DNA of 64,000 bases from Fictibacillus nanhaiensis (GCF_023715445.1 NZ_JAMBOD010000003.1:248001-312000); one strand, 5' to 3'; positions 36,887 through 45,925 are shown, counted from the stretch's first letter. Made by a program: numbers and translations. Notes: generated by a model not told the origin, from the letters alone.

Positions 36887-37906
36887 CTATTTCAATTTAA
36901 GACCTAACAAGTAATCTGAAACAGCATCAATTTCCTCGTCAGTAAGGTTCACTTTAGGCATGTTATTGCCAGGCTTCACTTCTTGAGGGTCTTTGATCCA
37001 TTTTTCCAGATTTTCTTTGTTATGTTCTAAGATACCTGCTACACGGTCTTTATCACCAAAACCAGTTAAGCTTGGTCCTGTATTACCGCCTTCTTGTCCA
37101 ACAGCGTGGCAAGATAAACAGTTCTTTTCAAAGACTTGTTGTCCGTTAGCATTAGCAGAAGCTTTACCGTCTGCAGCCTTATAGCTCGCAACCCAGTTTT
37201 TGTAGTCTTCTTTAGAAACAACTCTTACTTTGAAATCCATTAGAGCATGTGATGCACCACAAAGCTCTGCACACTTACCTTTGTAAACAACATCTGTCTT
37301 GCTTCCAGTATCAAACCACATGTAGTTCTTATTTTTATCACCAGGGTTTGTATCTGTTTTACCAGCAAGTGACGGAATCCAGAACGAGTGAATAACGTCA
37401 GCAGATGATAATTCAACGTGAACTTTTGTATCTGCTGGAAGAACTAATTCCTGTGAAGTAATCAATTCTTCTTTTGGATACTCAAATTCCCACCAGTATT
37501 GGTGTCCTGTTACCTTAATGCTTAGTTCATTTTTTAAAGCTGGTTTCGCATCTGCAGAGAATTCAAATGTTCTCATTACAGTTGGCACTGCTAAAATAAT
37601 TAACAAGAGGATCGGAATAACTGTCCATAGTAATTCAAGCATATGGTTTCCTTCTACTTGTTTAGGTGTAGAATTGTCGCCTTTTTTCTTTCTAAACTTT
37701 AATAGTACAAATGCATAAAGTACGAAAACTACCACTAGAACCAGAATCATAATACTAATTGAGATCAGCATTAGCTGGAACTGTTTGTCAGCAACTTCAC
37801 CTTGCGGAATTAAAGCCGATAGAGTCGGATCTCCGCACCCCATCAATAAGAGTGCCAACATGGCAAATAAGGAAACCAATCGTCCTTTTTGTAGCCATTT
37901 TTTCAT
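36887..37906 (-). CDS. ctaC: Cytochrome c oxidase subunit II with fused cytochrome c domain, CtaC
   Basis: Lipoprotein subunit II of caa3 oxidase. A lipobox LLMGC puts the modified cysteine at residue 24; two transmembrane helices follow at about 45-70 and 90-110. CuA ligands are visible as H173, C212, C216, H220 and M223 (CAELCGASHALM). The C-terminal domain (about 255-339) is a cytochrome c with heme motif CLSCH at 263-267 and a methionine ligand in NNMPKV. I use ATG at 37906; an adjacent GTG at 37909 is possible. A perfect palindrome lies in its leader. Confidence 0.97.
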   Translation of the reverse strand: MKKWLQKGRLVSLFAMLALLLMGCGDPTLSALIPQGEVADKQFQLMLISISIMILVLVVVFVLYAFVLLKFRKKKGDNSTPKQVEGNHMLELLWTVIPILLLIILAVPTVMRTFEFSADAKPALKNELSIKVTGHQYWWEFEYPKEELITSQELVLPADTKVHVELSSADVIHSFWIPSLAGKTDTNPGDKNKNYMWFDTGSKTDVVYKGKCAELCGASHALMDFKVRVVSKEDYKNWVASYKAADGKASANANGQQVFEKNCLSCHAVGQEGGNTGPSLTGFGDKDRVAGILEHNKENLEKWIKDPQEVKPGNNMPKVNLTDEEIDAVSDYLLGLKLK

Positions 37907-37966
37907 CACTACATATACCCCACTTTCTCGTTGTAGTCTGTCTTGACTGAATCTTCTTTCTATTCA

Positions 37967-37991
37967 ATTCAAATAAGTATGTTATTTGAAT
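37967..37991. promoter_or_regulatory. Perfect 25-bp palindrome upstream of ctaC
   Basis: ATTCAAATAA - GTATG - TTATTTGAAT has ten of ten pairs and ends 60 bp before the ctaC ATG, in the gap between ctaB and ctaC. It has the form of an operator for a dimeric regulator; an RNA hairpin is the alternative. I do not recognise the regulator. Confidence 0.5.
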
Positions 37992-38042
37992 GGAAATAGC
38001 TAAATAGCTTTTTGAAAGCCCTTTTATGTAAAGGCAATTACA

Positions 38043-38067
38043 GGAACAGCACATGAAGCGCTGTTCC
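38043..38067 (-). terminator. Hairpin between ctaB and ctaC
   Basis: GGAACAGC / GCTGTTCC, 9-nt loop, 15 bp after the ctaB stop codon, without a T run. It could be a weak attenuator or mRNA-end stabiliser, consistent with separate levels of ctaB and ctaCDEF. Confidence 0.5.
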
Positions 38068-38081
38068 GTTGGTAAAAATAA

Positions 38082-39017
38082 CTATATATTTACTAGAATC
38101 ATGGCAACAAACATGATTGTCATGTAATTCAATGAATAAACAAACATCATGCGCGCCCATTTCATATCATCTTTTGTTTTCAATCCTGAAAGGGCTAAAA
38201 TCAGCCATCCCATGCCTAATACAGTAGCTAGGATCAAATAAATGATGCCAAAATCAAACAGATAAAGTGATACTGGAAGCAGTGCAGCAACATACCAGAT
38301 CATCTGGCGCTTCGTTATGCCGAAGCCAGAAACTACTGGAAGCATTGGAATACCGGCATTACGGTAATCTTCACAGCGCTTCATGGCAAGAGCAAGGAAA
38401 TGAGGAGGCTGCCATAAAAACATGATGAGGAACAGGATCCACGCAACCCAATGAAGGTTTGCATCAACTGCTGCCCATCCGATTAACGGCGGTACAGCTC
38501 CTGAAATCCCTCCCACAACTGTATTAATAGAGTGTGTGCGCTTTAGCCACATTGTATAAACAAACACATATACAAAAAGTCCGACAAGTCCGATAACAGC
38601 TGCTGTAGGCGTTGTCATTGCGAGCATTACCGTTCCTAATGCAGATAATATAATTCCTACCCATAGGACCTGACTGGCAGAAATACGGCCAGTAACTGTT
38701 GGACGCTCAACTGTTCTCTCCATCAGCTGGTCGATATCTCTGTCTATATAGTTATTTAAACAGCATCCTCCTGCAATAACTAATGCGGCTCCAAGTATAC
38801 ACAACACTAATGTGAGAATGTTGTCGGAGAACAGATAATCGTTATACTTTAAAGCCAGGAAAAACCCTGCAAACGTTGTAATCAAGTTGCTCATTACTAT
38901 TCCAAGTTTTGCAATGGTTAGAAAATCCTTCCACGTTCCAGTCGGATTTGCTTCTGAAAGAGGTCCCGGTTCCATAACTTTGTTAGCGGCTTCATATGCA
39001 GTTGGTGTTTTGCTCAA
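38082..39017 (-). CDS. ctaB: Protoheme IX farnesyltransferase CtaB
   Basis: Membrane prenyltransferase that makes heme O from heme B for the oxidase. The 311 residues contain the aspartate-rich motif [15 protein letters not shown] at about 108-122 and the second motif [11 protein letters not shown] near 216-226, with about nine hydrophobic helices. The start is TTG preceded by AAGGAGGTG. It is divergent from ctaA, which carries out the next step, heme O to heme A; the 359-bp spacer between them holds promoters and ResD-like boxes. Confidence 0.96.
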   Translation of the reverse strand: MSKTPTAYEAANKVMEPGPLSEANPTGTWKDFLTIAKLGIVMSNLITTFAGFFLALKYNDYLFSDNILTLVLCILGAALVIAGGCCLNNYIDRDIDQLMERTVERPTVTGRISASQVLWVGIILSALGTVMLAMTTPTAAVIGLVGLFVYVFVYTMWLKRTHSINTVVGGISGAVPPLIGWAAVDANLHWVAWILFLIMFLWQPPHFLALAMKRCEDYRNAGIPMLPVVSGFGITKRQMIWYVAALLPVSLYLFDFGIIYLILATVLGMGWLILALSGLKTKDDMKWARMMFVYSLNYMTIMFVAMILVNI

Positions 39018-39141
39018 TACAGATACACCTCCTTCTAAAAGTGAAGTTCAGTTCCAATTCTTTCTTCAAGTGTAAGATAAGCCCTCATTCATTCTATATG
39101 GGCTTGTGTGTAAAATCAACGGTTAAAAAATGTCTTTATCT

Positions 39142-39150
39142 GTTCACAAT
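39142..39150 (-). promoter_or_regulatory. ResD-like box upstream of ctaB
   Basis: Minus-strand ATTGTGAAC matches the ResD consensus TTTGTGAAT at seven of nine positions. It lies 125 bp upstream of ctaB. Confidence 0.3.
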
Positions 39151-39264
39151 ATGTAAAGTAGATTGATTTTCCCATATGGTAGGATAAGAATATAAAAAGA
39201 AAGCAAAGAAAATGTCCTTTAACATTATAAAACAAAACAAGTACTTTGTATACTTCGACTAATA

Positions 39265-39292
39265 CTGACAGTACCTTATAGTACCTTATATT
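39265..39292 (+). promoter_or_regulatory. Promoter of ctaA with a 10-bp direct repeat in its spacer
   Basis: CTGACA, a 16-bp spacer and TATATT (or TATTAT with 18 bp) form a near-consensus sigma A promoter. The decamer GTACCTTATA is repeated head-to-tail at 39271-39290, filling the spacer and the -10 region, where a bound regulator would block or assist polymerase. Confidence 0.5.
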
Positions 39293-39339
39293 ATTTGTAC
39301 AATCAGGCTGGAAGTATTACCAGATGAATTTCTTACAAA

Positions 39340-39348
39340 TTTGTGAAG
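39340..39348 (+). promoter_or_regulatory. ResD-like box upstream of ctaA
   Basis: TTTGTGAAG differs from the ResD consensus TTTGTGAAT at the last base only. ctaA is a ResD target in B. subtilis. It lies 29 bp before the chosen start codon. Confidence 0.4.
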
Positions 39349-39376
39349 GTTATAGAAAAAAAGCAGGTGAATGAAA

Positions 39377-40264
39377 TTGAAAAGAGCTTATCAGGTTTAT
39401 TCGATTATTACATCTTTTGGTATGCTGCTCGTTTTACTTATGGGAGCAGTAGTAACAAAGACCGATTCAGGAGAAGGATGCGGTAATTCATGGCCGCTTT
39501 GCTATGGCGAACTATTGCCTTCCCAGCCAAAGCTTGAAACGATAATTGAAGTCAGTCATCGCTATGTTTCTGCCTGGCTCGGAATATTAGTTATCATTTT
39601 AGCAATATGGGCTTGGAGAAGAGATCCTCATAGAAAAGAAGTAAAAATCCTTGCAGGATCGGCTGTATTTTTTATTGTTCTACAAGGACTTCTTGGTGCA
39701 GCAGCAGTAATATGGAGTCAATCATCAGCTGTTCTGGCCTCTCACTTTGGTTTTTCATTGGTATCGTTTGCAAGTGTACTTCTCTTGGCAATCCTTTCTT
39801 TTGAAGATCGCGACCGGCCGTTTATCGCAAAAGTAACACCAGCATTCAAGAAGAACATCTATTGGCTTTTCGCTTACCTGTACGCAGTTGTTTACACAGG
39901 TGCGCTCGTAAGACATACAGGCTCCAGCATGGGCTGTGGACAGCAATTCCCGATGTGTGACGGGACTTTTATAAATGGATTGAGCTCTCAAGGGAGTATA
40001 CATTTACTTCATCGAATCGCAGCTACCGTGTTATTTTTATGGATTATTTATTCTTGGTATCACGCTAGAAAACATTACAGAGATCAAAAGGTTCTAAATA
40101 AAGGATTTCAATTTGCTGCTTTATTTGTTTTACTTCAGGGGATTTCAGGCGCTCTGATCGTGTTATCAAACTTAAATCTATTTGTAGCTTTGTCACATGG
40201 GCTGATTATCTCCTTCCTATTTGGTGTTCTGAGCTTTATAGCATTAATGGTATATAGAAAATAG
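39377..40264 (+). CDS. ctaA: Heme A synthase CtaA
   Basis: Membrane oxygenase converting heme O to heme A. The 295 residues have eight hydrophobic helices in two four-helix halves. The two cysteine pairs typical of Bacillus CtaA are present: GEGCGNSWPLCYG near 33-45 and SMGCGQQFPMCDG near 186-198; heme-ligand histidines lie in SHRYVS, ASHFGFSL, VRHTGS, LHRIAA and SHGLI. I prefer TTG at 39377, six bases after AGGTGA; ATG at 39371 abuts that site. It is divergent from ctaB. Confidence 0.95.
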   Translation: MKRAYQVYSIITSFGMLLVLLMGAVVTKTDSGEGCGNSWPLCYGELLPSQPKLETIIEVSHRYVSAWLGILVIILAIWAWRRDPHRKEVKILAGSAVFFIVLQGLLGAAAVIWSQSSAVLASHFGFSLVSFASVLLLAILSFEDRDRPFIAKVTPAFKKNIYWLFAYLYAVVYTGALVRHTGSSMGCGQQFPMCDGTFINGLSSQGSIHLLHRIAATVLFLWIIYSWYHARKHYRDQKVLNKGFQFAALFVLLQGISGALIVLSNLNLFVALSHGLIISFLFGVLSFIALMVYRK

Positions 40265-40271
40265 ATAAATA

Positions 40272-40325
40272 AAAGAGGCTGGTACGAGGGTTGAGATAAA
40301 AATAACCTTTCGTGTCAGCTTCTTT
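40272..40325 (+). terminator. Terminator of ctaA
   Basis: A long imperfect hairpin: AAAGAGGCTG with CAGCTTCTTT, and inside it GTACGAGGGTT with AACCTTTCGTGT. Confidence 0.7.
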
Positions 40326-40344
40326 CCTTGTTAGATTTTTGAAC

Positions 40345-40479
40345 ATGGAACAGATAGTTAATGAACTAACCTAGCAGGAAAGAATTGAGCTTTTTACAGC
40401 CATTTTTTTTGATGGTTGGAAAGAAAAAATTAGAATTCGCCTCTTAATTGAAAAATCGGTTTACGAAAAGCATTCTTAA
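40345..40479 (+). pseudogene. Possible remnant of a small ORF with one in-frame stop
   Basis: From ATG at 40345 the frame reads MEQIVNELT, then TAG, then QERIELFTAIFFDGWKEKI and on to TAA at 40479, 45 codons in all. The composition looks protein-like, but there is no clear ribosome site and no family is recognised. It could equally be chance. The remaining part of this 420-bp gap holds the ctaA and pycA terminators and the repeat at 40529-40609. Confidence 0.25.
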
Positions 40480-40528
40480 CCATACCGTCAAGGGTATACA
40501 CAGTTGTAATTCTAAGCTTAATAAAATT

Positions 40529-40609
40529 AATCCCACGTAAAACGATTAGAATCCCACGAATATAAACTTATAACCACGAGTTGGCAAATACCGACAAATT
40601 TCGCCACGG
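40529..40609 (-). repeat. Degenerate ~20-bp repeats with core CGTGGGATT (minus strand)
   Basis: AATCCCACGT at 40529, AATCCCACGA at 40550 and ATAACCACGA at 40570 are spaced 21 and 20 bp, with a fourth poor copy TTCGCCACGG at 40600. Read on the minus strand the core is the same as in the array at 48650-48749. Confidence 0.6.
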
Positions 40610-40639
40610 TCATACTAAAAATATTCCCTTAAATGCAAT

Positions 40640-40679
40640 AAAAAAGAGTGTCTCACAACGAGACACCCTCTTTTTTTAT
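40640..40679 (-). terminator. Terminator of pycA
   Basis: AAAGAGTGTCTC / GAGACACCCTCTTT with a 5-nt loop and T runs on both sides, directly after the pycA stop. Confidence 0.88.
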
Positions 40680-40684
40680 AATAC

Positions 40685-43600
40685 TTATTTATCCAATTCG
40701 ATTAAAAGATCTCCGGCACTGATGCTTTCTCCGTTTTGAACAGAAATTGCTTTTACTCTTCCGTCAAAAGGAGCTTGAACAGTTGTTTCCATCTTCATCG
40801 CTTCTGTAATCATTAAATGATCGCCTTTTTTCACTTTTTCACCTTCTTCAACCAGTACTTTTATTACCGTTCCAGGCATAGAAGCACCAATTTGTGAAGG
40901 ATTAGATGGATCTACTTTTTGCTTTGCAGAAACCGTTACTTTTGCACTTTCATCAATAACAATAATTTCACGCGACTGTCCATTCAATTCAAAATAGAGA
41001 ACTCTAGATCCATCATTTTGAGCTTCTCCGATTGAAACAAGCTTTACGATCAATGTTTTCCCTTGTTCAATCTCTACCTCAATTTCCTCACCTAGTCTCA
41101 TTCCATAGAAGAATGTAGGAGTATCCAGTACAGAGATATCTCCAAACTGAGCAAACATTTTCTCGCGGTCTAAAAAGACTTTCGGATACAGCGCATACGC
41201 CAGTACATCAAAGCTTGTGACTTGGCGGTTGATCTTATGGAACAAAGTTTCTTTTATGTCATTAAAATCAGCAGCTTCAAGCATCTCGCCCGGTCTTACC
41301 GTCAAAGGTTCTCTTCCCTTTAGAATGATCTGCTGAAGTTCACGAGGGAAGCCTTGATATGGCTGTCCGAGATATCCCTGGAAGAATTCCACAACAGAAT
41401 CCGGGAAGTCCAATGATTCGCCTCTGTCATATATATCATCTTCTGTTAAGTTATTTTGAACCATATAAAGTGCCATGTCTCCGACAACTTTTGAAGATGG
41501 CGTTACTTTAACGACATCACCGAACATATCATTAACTCTGCGATACATCTGTTTCACTTCATCCCAGCGGTCTCCTAAAGCAACGGCTTTCGCTTGCTGC
41601 TGCAGATTGCTAAACTGTCCCCCAGGCATCTCATGTTCGTATACTTCAGGGTCAGGTGCCGTCATGCCGCTCTCAAAGCCTGAATAATACTTTCTAACAT
41701 CTTCCCAGTATGCTGATAGCTGTTTAGCATGATGAATATTTAAGTCAGGCTGCCTTTCGTTCCCGGCTAAAGCATAATACAAAGAATTAGCACTTGGCTG
41801 TGAAGTCTGTCCAGCCATTGAGCTTAATGCAACATCCACGATATCTACTCCGGCTTCAGCAGCTTTAGCATACGTAAAAATACCATTACCGCTCGTATCG
41901 TGTGTATGCAAGTGGATCGGGATATTAATAGAATCCTTAAGCGCAGATACTAAGTCATATGCGGCCTGAGGCTTTAATAAACCTGCCATATCCTTTATAG
42001 CAAGAATATGTGCACCTTCCTGCTCAAGTTCCTTAGCTAGTTTCACATAATAATTTAAATCATATTTCGTACGGCTTGGATCCAGAATATCACCTGTATA
42101 ACAAATAGCAGCTTCAGCAATTTTTCCTGTTTCCCGAACAGCATTAATTGCCACTTTCATCCCTTCAACCCAGTTTAGGCTGTCAAAGATTCGGAATACA
42201 TCAATCCCGGCCATAGCAGATTTTTTAACAAACTCTTCAATAACATTGTCAGGGTAGTTTTTATACCCCACCGCATTTGAAGCTCTTAGTAGCATCTGGA
42301 ATAATACATTAGGAGCTTTTTCTCTCAGCTTCAACAGCCTGTCCCATGGATCCTCATTTAAGAAACGATAAGCCACATCAAACGTTGCTCCTCCCCACAT
42401 TTCAAGAGAGAACATATCCGGCCATAACCTTGCCGTAGGTTCTGCAATATGAAGAAGGTCATTAGTTCTGACGCGTGTTGCAAGGAGCGACTGATGACCA
42501 TCACGGAATGTAGTATCCGTAAGCAAGAGTTTCTTCTGATCCTTTACCCATTGAGCTACCGCTTCGGGTCCCTCATTGTCTAATAGCTGCTTTGTACCAT
42601 TTGGGATTGGTTCAGAATGCCTCATTTTTGGAATGCGCGGGTTATCAAATAGCGGCTTTTCTTGTTTCTGAAGACCAGGAAAACCATTAATCGTTGTAGC
42701 CCCAATGTAAGAAAGCATCTTGGTCCCTCTGTCCTTGCGTTTAGGGAACACAAATAATTCACTGCTCGTATCAATAAAAGAAGTATCATAGTCTCCAGAT
42801 AAGAACTTCTGGTGTGTTACTACATTCTCAAGGAAAGCAATATTTGTCTTAATACCGCGGATACGGAACTCTTTTAAGTTTCTGAGCATTTTAGATGCAG
42901 CTTGTTCATAGGACAATGCCCACGTGGAAACCTTTACGAGCAATGAATCGTAAAAAGGTGTAATAACCGCACCCTGGAATCCATTGCCAGCATCAAGACG
43001 CACTCCAAAGCCGCCACCGGAACGATAGGCCATAAGCTTTCCTGTATCCGGCATAAACTGATTTGCCGGATCCTCAGTCGTAACACGTGATTGAATAGCG
43101 TAACCATGGCAATAAATATCTTTCTGCTGAGGAATTCCTAATTCTTTACTGTGCAATGAGTAGCCCTGGGCGATAAGGATTTGTGATTGTACGATGTCAA
43201 TACCGGTAACCATTTCTGTAATCGTATGTTCTACCTGAACCCGAGGATTCACTTCAATAAAATAAAAATCGCCATTTTGGGTAACAAGATACTCTACAGT
43301 ACCTGCATTTACATATCCTACATGCTCCATCAAGGAAACAGCAGATTCACAAATATCATGACGCAGTTCTTCCGTTAACGAAACGCTAGGCGCAACCTCA
43401 ACTACTTTTTGATGTCTCCTTTGAACGGAGCAGTCACGTTCGTATAGGTGTACGAGATTTCCTTCATAGTCTCCAAGGATCTGAACTTCGATATGTTTTG
43501 GTTTGTCTAAGAATTTTTCAACATAAACTTCGTCTTTGCCAAAAGCAGCCTTTGCCTCTGACTTTGCTCTTTCATAGCTTTCTGCCAGTGAGTTTTCACT

Positions 43601-44128
43601 TCTGACAATTCGCATTCCGCGGCCGCCGCCGCCCATGGAAGCTTTAATGATAATTGGAAAGCCGTGTTCCTCTGCGAACGATTTCACTTCTTCTAAAGAA
43701 TGAACAGGACCATCACTTCCCGGTATAACCGGTATGTTTGCGTCAATAGCTGCTTGTCTTGCTTTTACTTTATCCCCGAAAATATCAAGATGATTTTCTT
43801 CTGGTCCGATAAAAATAATGCCTTCTTCACGGCATCGGTCTGCAAACTCCTTGTTTTCTGAAAGGAATCCATAACCCGGGTGTACGGCGTCGACACCATT
43901 AGTTTTTGCTATTTCGATAATTCCTTCAATATCCAAATAAGCATCTATCGGTTTTTTTCCTTCTCCAACAAGGTAAGCTTCATCTGCTTTATAACGATGA
44001 TAGGAACCAGTATCTTCCTTTGAATATATCGCTACAGTTCGAATATCCAGTTCTGTACACGCTCTGAAAATCCGGATTGCAATTTCTCCTCGGTTTGCTA
44101 CTAAGACTTTGCTGATTTTTCTGCTCAT
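40685..44128 (-). CDS. pycA: Pyruvate carboxylase
   Basis: Anaplerotic enzyme making oxaloacetate from pyruvate and bicarbonate. All domains are in one 1147-residue chain: biotin carboxylase at about 1-455 (VANRGEIAIRIFRA, ATP loop KASMGGGGRGMRI, EVNPRVQVEHTITE), carboxyltransferase at about 530-800 (TDTTFRDGHQSLLATR, HLHTHDTSGNG with metal ligands), an allosteric linker, and a C-terminal biotinyl domain with EAMKMET and acceptor lysine 1112. GGAGAGGAA precedes the ATG. Together with the pyruvate dehydrogenase genes at the right end it sets the fate of pyruvate. Confidence 0.98.
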   Translation of the reverse strand: MSRKISKVLVANRGEIAIRIFRACTELDIRTVAIYSKEDTGSYHRYKADEAYLVGEGKKPIDAYLDIEGIIEIAKTNGVDAVHPGYGFLSENKEFADRCREEGIIFIGPEENHLDIFGDKVKARQAAIDANIPVIPGSDGPVHSLEEVKSFAEEHGFPIIIKASMGGGGRGMRIVRSENSLAESYERAKSEAKAAFGKDEVYVEKFLDKPKHIEVQILGDYEGNLVHLYERDCSVQRRHQKVVEVAPSVSLTEELRHDICESAVSLMEHVGYVNAGTVEYLVTQNGDFYFIEVNPRVQVEHTITEMVTGIDIVQSQILIAQGYSLHSKELGIPQQKDIYCHGYAIQSRVTTEDPANQFMPDTGKLMAYRSGGGFGVRLDAGNGFQGAVITPFYDSLLVKVSTWALSYEQAASKMLRNLKEFRIRGIKTNIAFLENVVTHQKFLSGDYDTSFIDTSSELFVFPKRKDRGTKMLSYIGATTINGFPGLQKQEKPLFDNPRIPKMRHSEPIPNGTKQLLDNEGPEAVAQWVKDQKKLLLTDTTFRDGHQSLLATRVRTNDLLHIAEPTARLWPDMFSLEMWGGATFDVAYRFLNEDPWDRLLKLREKAPNVLFQMLLRASNAVGYKNYPDNVIEEFVKKSAMAGIDVFRIFDSLNWVEGMKVAINAVRETGKIAEAAICYTGDILDPSRTKYDLNYYVKLAKELEQEGAHILAIKDMAGLLKPQAAYDLVSALKDSINIPIHLHTHDTSGNGIFTYAKAAEAGVDIVDVALSSMAGQTSQPSANSLYYALAGNERQPDLNIHHAKQLSAYWEDVRKYYSGFESGMTAPDPEVYEHEMPGGQFSNLQQQAKAVALGDRWDEVKQMYRRVNDMFGDVVKVTPSSKVVGDMALYMVQNNLTEDDIYDRGESLDFPDSVVEFFQGYLGQPYQGFPRELQQIILKGREPLTVRPGEMLEAADFNDIKETLFHKINRQVTSFDVLAYALYPKVFLDREKMFAQFGDISVLDTPTFFYGMRLGEEIEVEIEQGKTLIVKLVSIGEAQNDGSRVLYFELNGQSREIIVIDESAKVTVSAKQKVDPSNPSQIGASMPGTVIKVLVEEGEKVKKGDHLMITEAMKMETTVQAPFDGRVKAISVQNGESISAGDLLIELDK

Positions 44129-44150
44129 ACAAGTTCCTCTCCTTTTACCG

Positions 44151-45311
44151 TTACATGATTGCTTTTAAGCTTCTGTTTTTTTCAATCGGTTGTTTGTCAG
44201 GTACTTTCTTATTCAATTTTACTTTTGCAGAAATATTTATTAGAATTCCCATCGATGTTAAAAACAAGAGAAGGGAAGATCCGCCATAAGATATGAAAGG
44301 CAGCGGTACACCCGTGATTGGAAGTAAACCAACAGCTGCCCCCAGATTAACGACTGTTTGTATACCTATCATTCCAGATATTCCGAATGCAAGCAAACTC
44401 GTATACGTTTCATTGCTTTGCATACCAATCCAAAATCCTTTCAATACGATATACCCCAAAAGAGCAATAATTAAAAACACTCCGAAAAAACCAAGTTCTT
44501 CCGCGATAATTGCAATGATAAAGTCTGTATGCGGTTCAGGCAAAAATCCATACTTTTGAATGCTTTCTCCCAATCCGCTGCCCGTCATTCCCCCGGCAGC
44601 AATGGAAATATAGCCGTTAACAAGCTGATACCCATCTCCAGCCGGATTTTTAAAAGGATCATATGCAGCATCAAACCGGGATAATTGTTCCTCACTCAAC
44701 TGGAAGAAAATACCTATTCCGACAATGCCAGCCAATGCCGCCATGGAAAAGATGTGTTTGAATTTTATCCCTGAACAAAAAAGGATGATGCCGGCAACCC
44801 CTGCAACAATTAGGGCTGTTCCAAGGTCGGGCTGCAAGATTATTAGTATGAACATGACTGCAAAGATACTCAAAGGAGGAATCACTCCTTTTTTGAAATC
44901 ATGCATCTTCCCCTGTTTTTTGGAATAGATCGCTGCCAAGTAAATGGCAAGGGATAATTTAATGAACTCTGCCGGCTGTATACCAACAGGTCCTATGTAT
45001 AACCAGCTTTTTGCGTTATTTACTTCCCGCCCTAAAATTAAAACCGCAATCAGAACTCCTATGGAGACTAGCACGATGGGGAGCATTAATTTTTTATAGA
45101 TTTGTACGTTAAATCTCATTGTAAAATACATGAGGAGCAGTCCCGCGAGTAAAAAGATGAGCTGTCTTGTGAAGAAAAAACTGCTGCTATAATCGTATTT
45201 GTTAATGGTTACCCCTATACTTGCGCTGTATATCATGACTAAACCTGTACTGCACAATAATAGTACGGCTACTAAAAGAGAATAGTCATAGGGTCTTACT
45301 GCTTTTTTCAC
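44151..45311 (-). CDS. ftsW: Cell division lipid II polymerase FtsW
   Basis: SEDS-family peptidoglycan polymerase that works with PBP 2B. The 386 residues have about ten hydrophobic helices; SEDS motifs are GPVGIQPAEFIKLSLAIYLA near 114-133, ILQPDLGTALIV near 158-169, the extracellular loop ending in HTDFIIAIIAEELGFFG and GLLPITGVPLPFISYGGSS near 340-358. The start is GTG with GGAGAAGGGTG upstream. Its location next to pycA and ylaN, away from dcw, is that of B. subtilis ftsW (ylaO). Confidence 0.95.
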   Translation of the reverse strand: MKKAVRPYDYSLLVAVLLLCSTGLVMIYSASIGVTINKYDYSSSFFFTRQLIFLLAGLLLMYFTMRFNVQIYKKLMLPIVLVSIGVLIAVLILGREVNNAKSWLYIGPVGIQPAEFIKLSLAIYLAAIYSKKQGKMHDFKKGVIPPLSIFAVMFILIILQPDLGTALIVAGVAGIILFCSGIKFKHIFSMAALAGIVGIGIFFQLSEEQLSRFDAAYDPFKNPAGDGYQLVNGYISIAAGGMTGSGLGESIQKYGFLPEPHTDFIIAIIAEELGFFGVFLIIALLGYIVLKGFWIGMQSNETYTSLLAFGISGMIGIQTVVNLGAAVGLLPITGVPLPFISYGGSSLLLFLTSMGILINISAKVKLNKKVPDKQPIEKNRSLKAIM

Positions 45312-45355
45312 TTGTTCACCCTTCTCCTCTCAATAAAAAATCATAATTATTAGAT

Positions 45356-45364
45356 ATTGTAACA
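45356..45364 (-). promoter_or_regulatory. Extended -10 element upstream of ftsW
   Basis: On the minus strand TGTTACAAT gives TG-n plus a near-consensus -10. No good -35 is seen. Confidence 0.4.
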
Positions 45365-45475
45365 TATAAAACCTTTTTCTTATTAGTTGAGCACGTCGAT
45401 ATTCCCTTTAAACATATTCATTCGTAACAATGTATCCGTTTTTGATTAAAAATGAATAATTCTTTATAAATATAA

Positions 45476-45510
45476 AAAAATCCAGTCCAAATGTATTTCG
45501 GACTGGCTGT
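45476..45510 (-). terminator. Terminator of ylaN
   Basis: CCAGTCC / GGACTGG, 11-nt loop, followed by ATTTTTTTATA on the minus strand. Confidence 0.85.
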
Positions 45511-45513
45511 GTA

Positions 45514-45795
45514 TCATTTTTTCATAGAAGCATCATGCAATGCAGTAAGCTGCTTTTCGAGCGATTCTAACAACTGTTTTCCCGCTTCTTCATTTACCAG
45601 ATTTAAGCGGACTGCAAAATCTATTTCACGGGATAAACCAAACATTTGCGTATCCAATACTTCCTCATAGAGGGGACATTGTGGCATAGTTAAGTTTTCC
45701 ATTTGAACTTCAATCAATTTCAGGATTTTGTCTGCATCTGCTTTTAATAGTTCAAATGCTCTTTCCCGATGTCCAGTTGCCATCTCAGCTGACAA
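45514..45795 (-). CDS. ylaN: YlaN family protein (UPF0358)
   Basis: A 93-residue helical protein, essential in B. subtilis under ordinary iron supply and reported to bind iron and act on the Fur repressor. The family core [30 protein letters not shown] lies at about 39-68. The start is TTG with GGAGGGATG upstream. A perfect 7-bp inverted repeat lies about 30 bp upstream of the start (45825-45842). Confidence 0.93.
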   Translation of the reverse strand: MSAEMATGHRERAFELLKADADKILKLIEVQMENLTMPQCPLYEEVLDTQMFGLSREIDFAVRLNLVNEEAGKQLLESLEKQLTALHDASMKK

Positions 45796-45824
45796 TGATC
45801 ATCCCTCCGTTCGCACGAATTTCT

Positions 45825-45842
45825 ACCTTTAAATATAAAGGT
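45825..45842. promoter_or_regulatory. Perfect inverted repeat upstream of ylaN
   Basis: ACCTTTA - AATA - TAAAGGT, all seven pairs matched, overlapping a likely -10 region of ylaN. It may be an operator; it is not a good Fur box. Confidence 0.35.
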
Positions 45843-45925
45843 TTAAATAAAAAAAATCAACATATTACAGTATTCACATAATCATGCTATGCTTTTAATA
45901 GCGTTTACAATTCAAGGAGGCTTAT

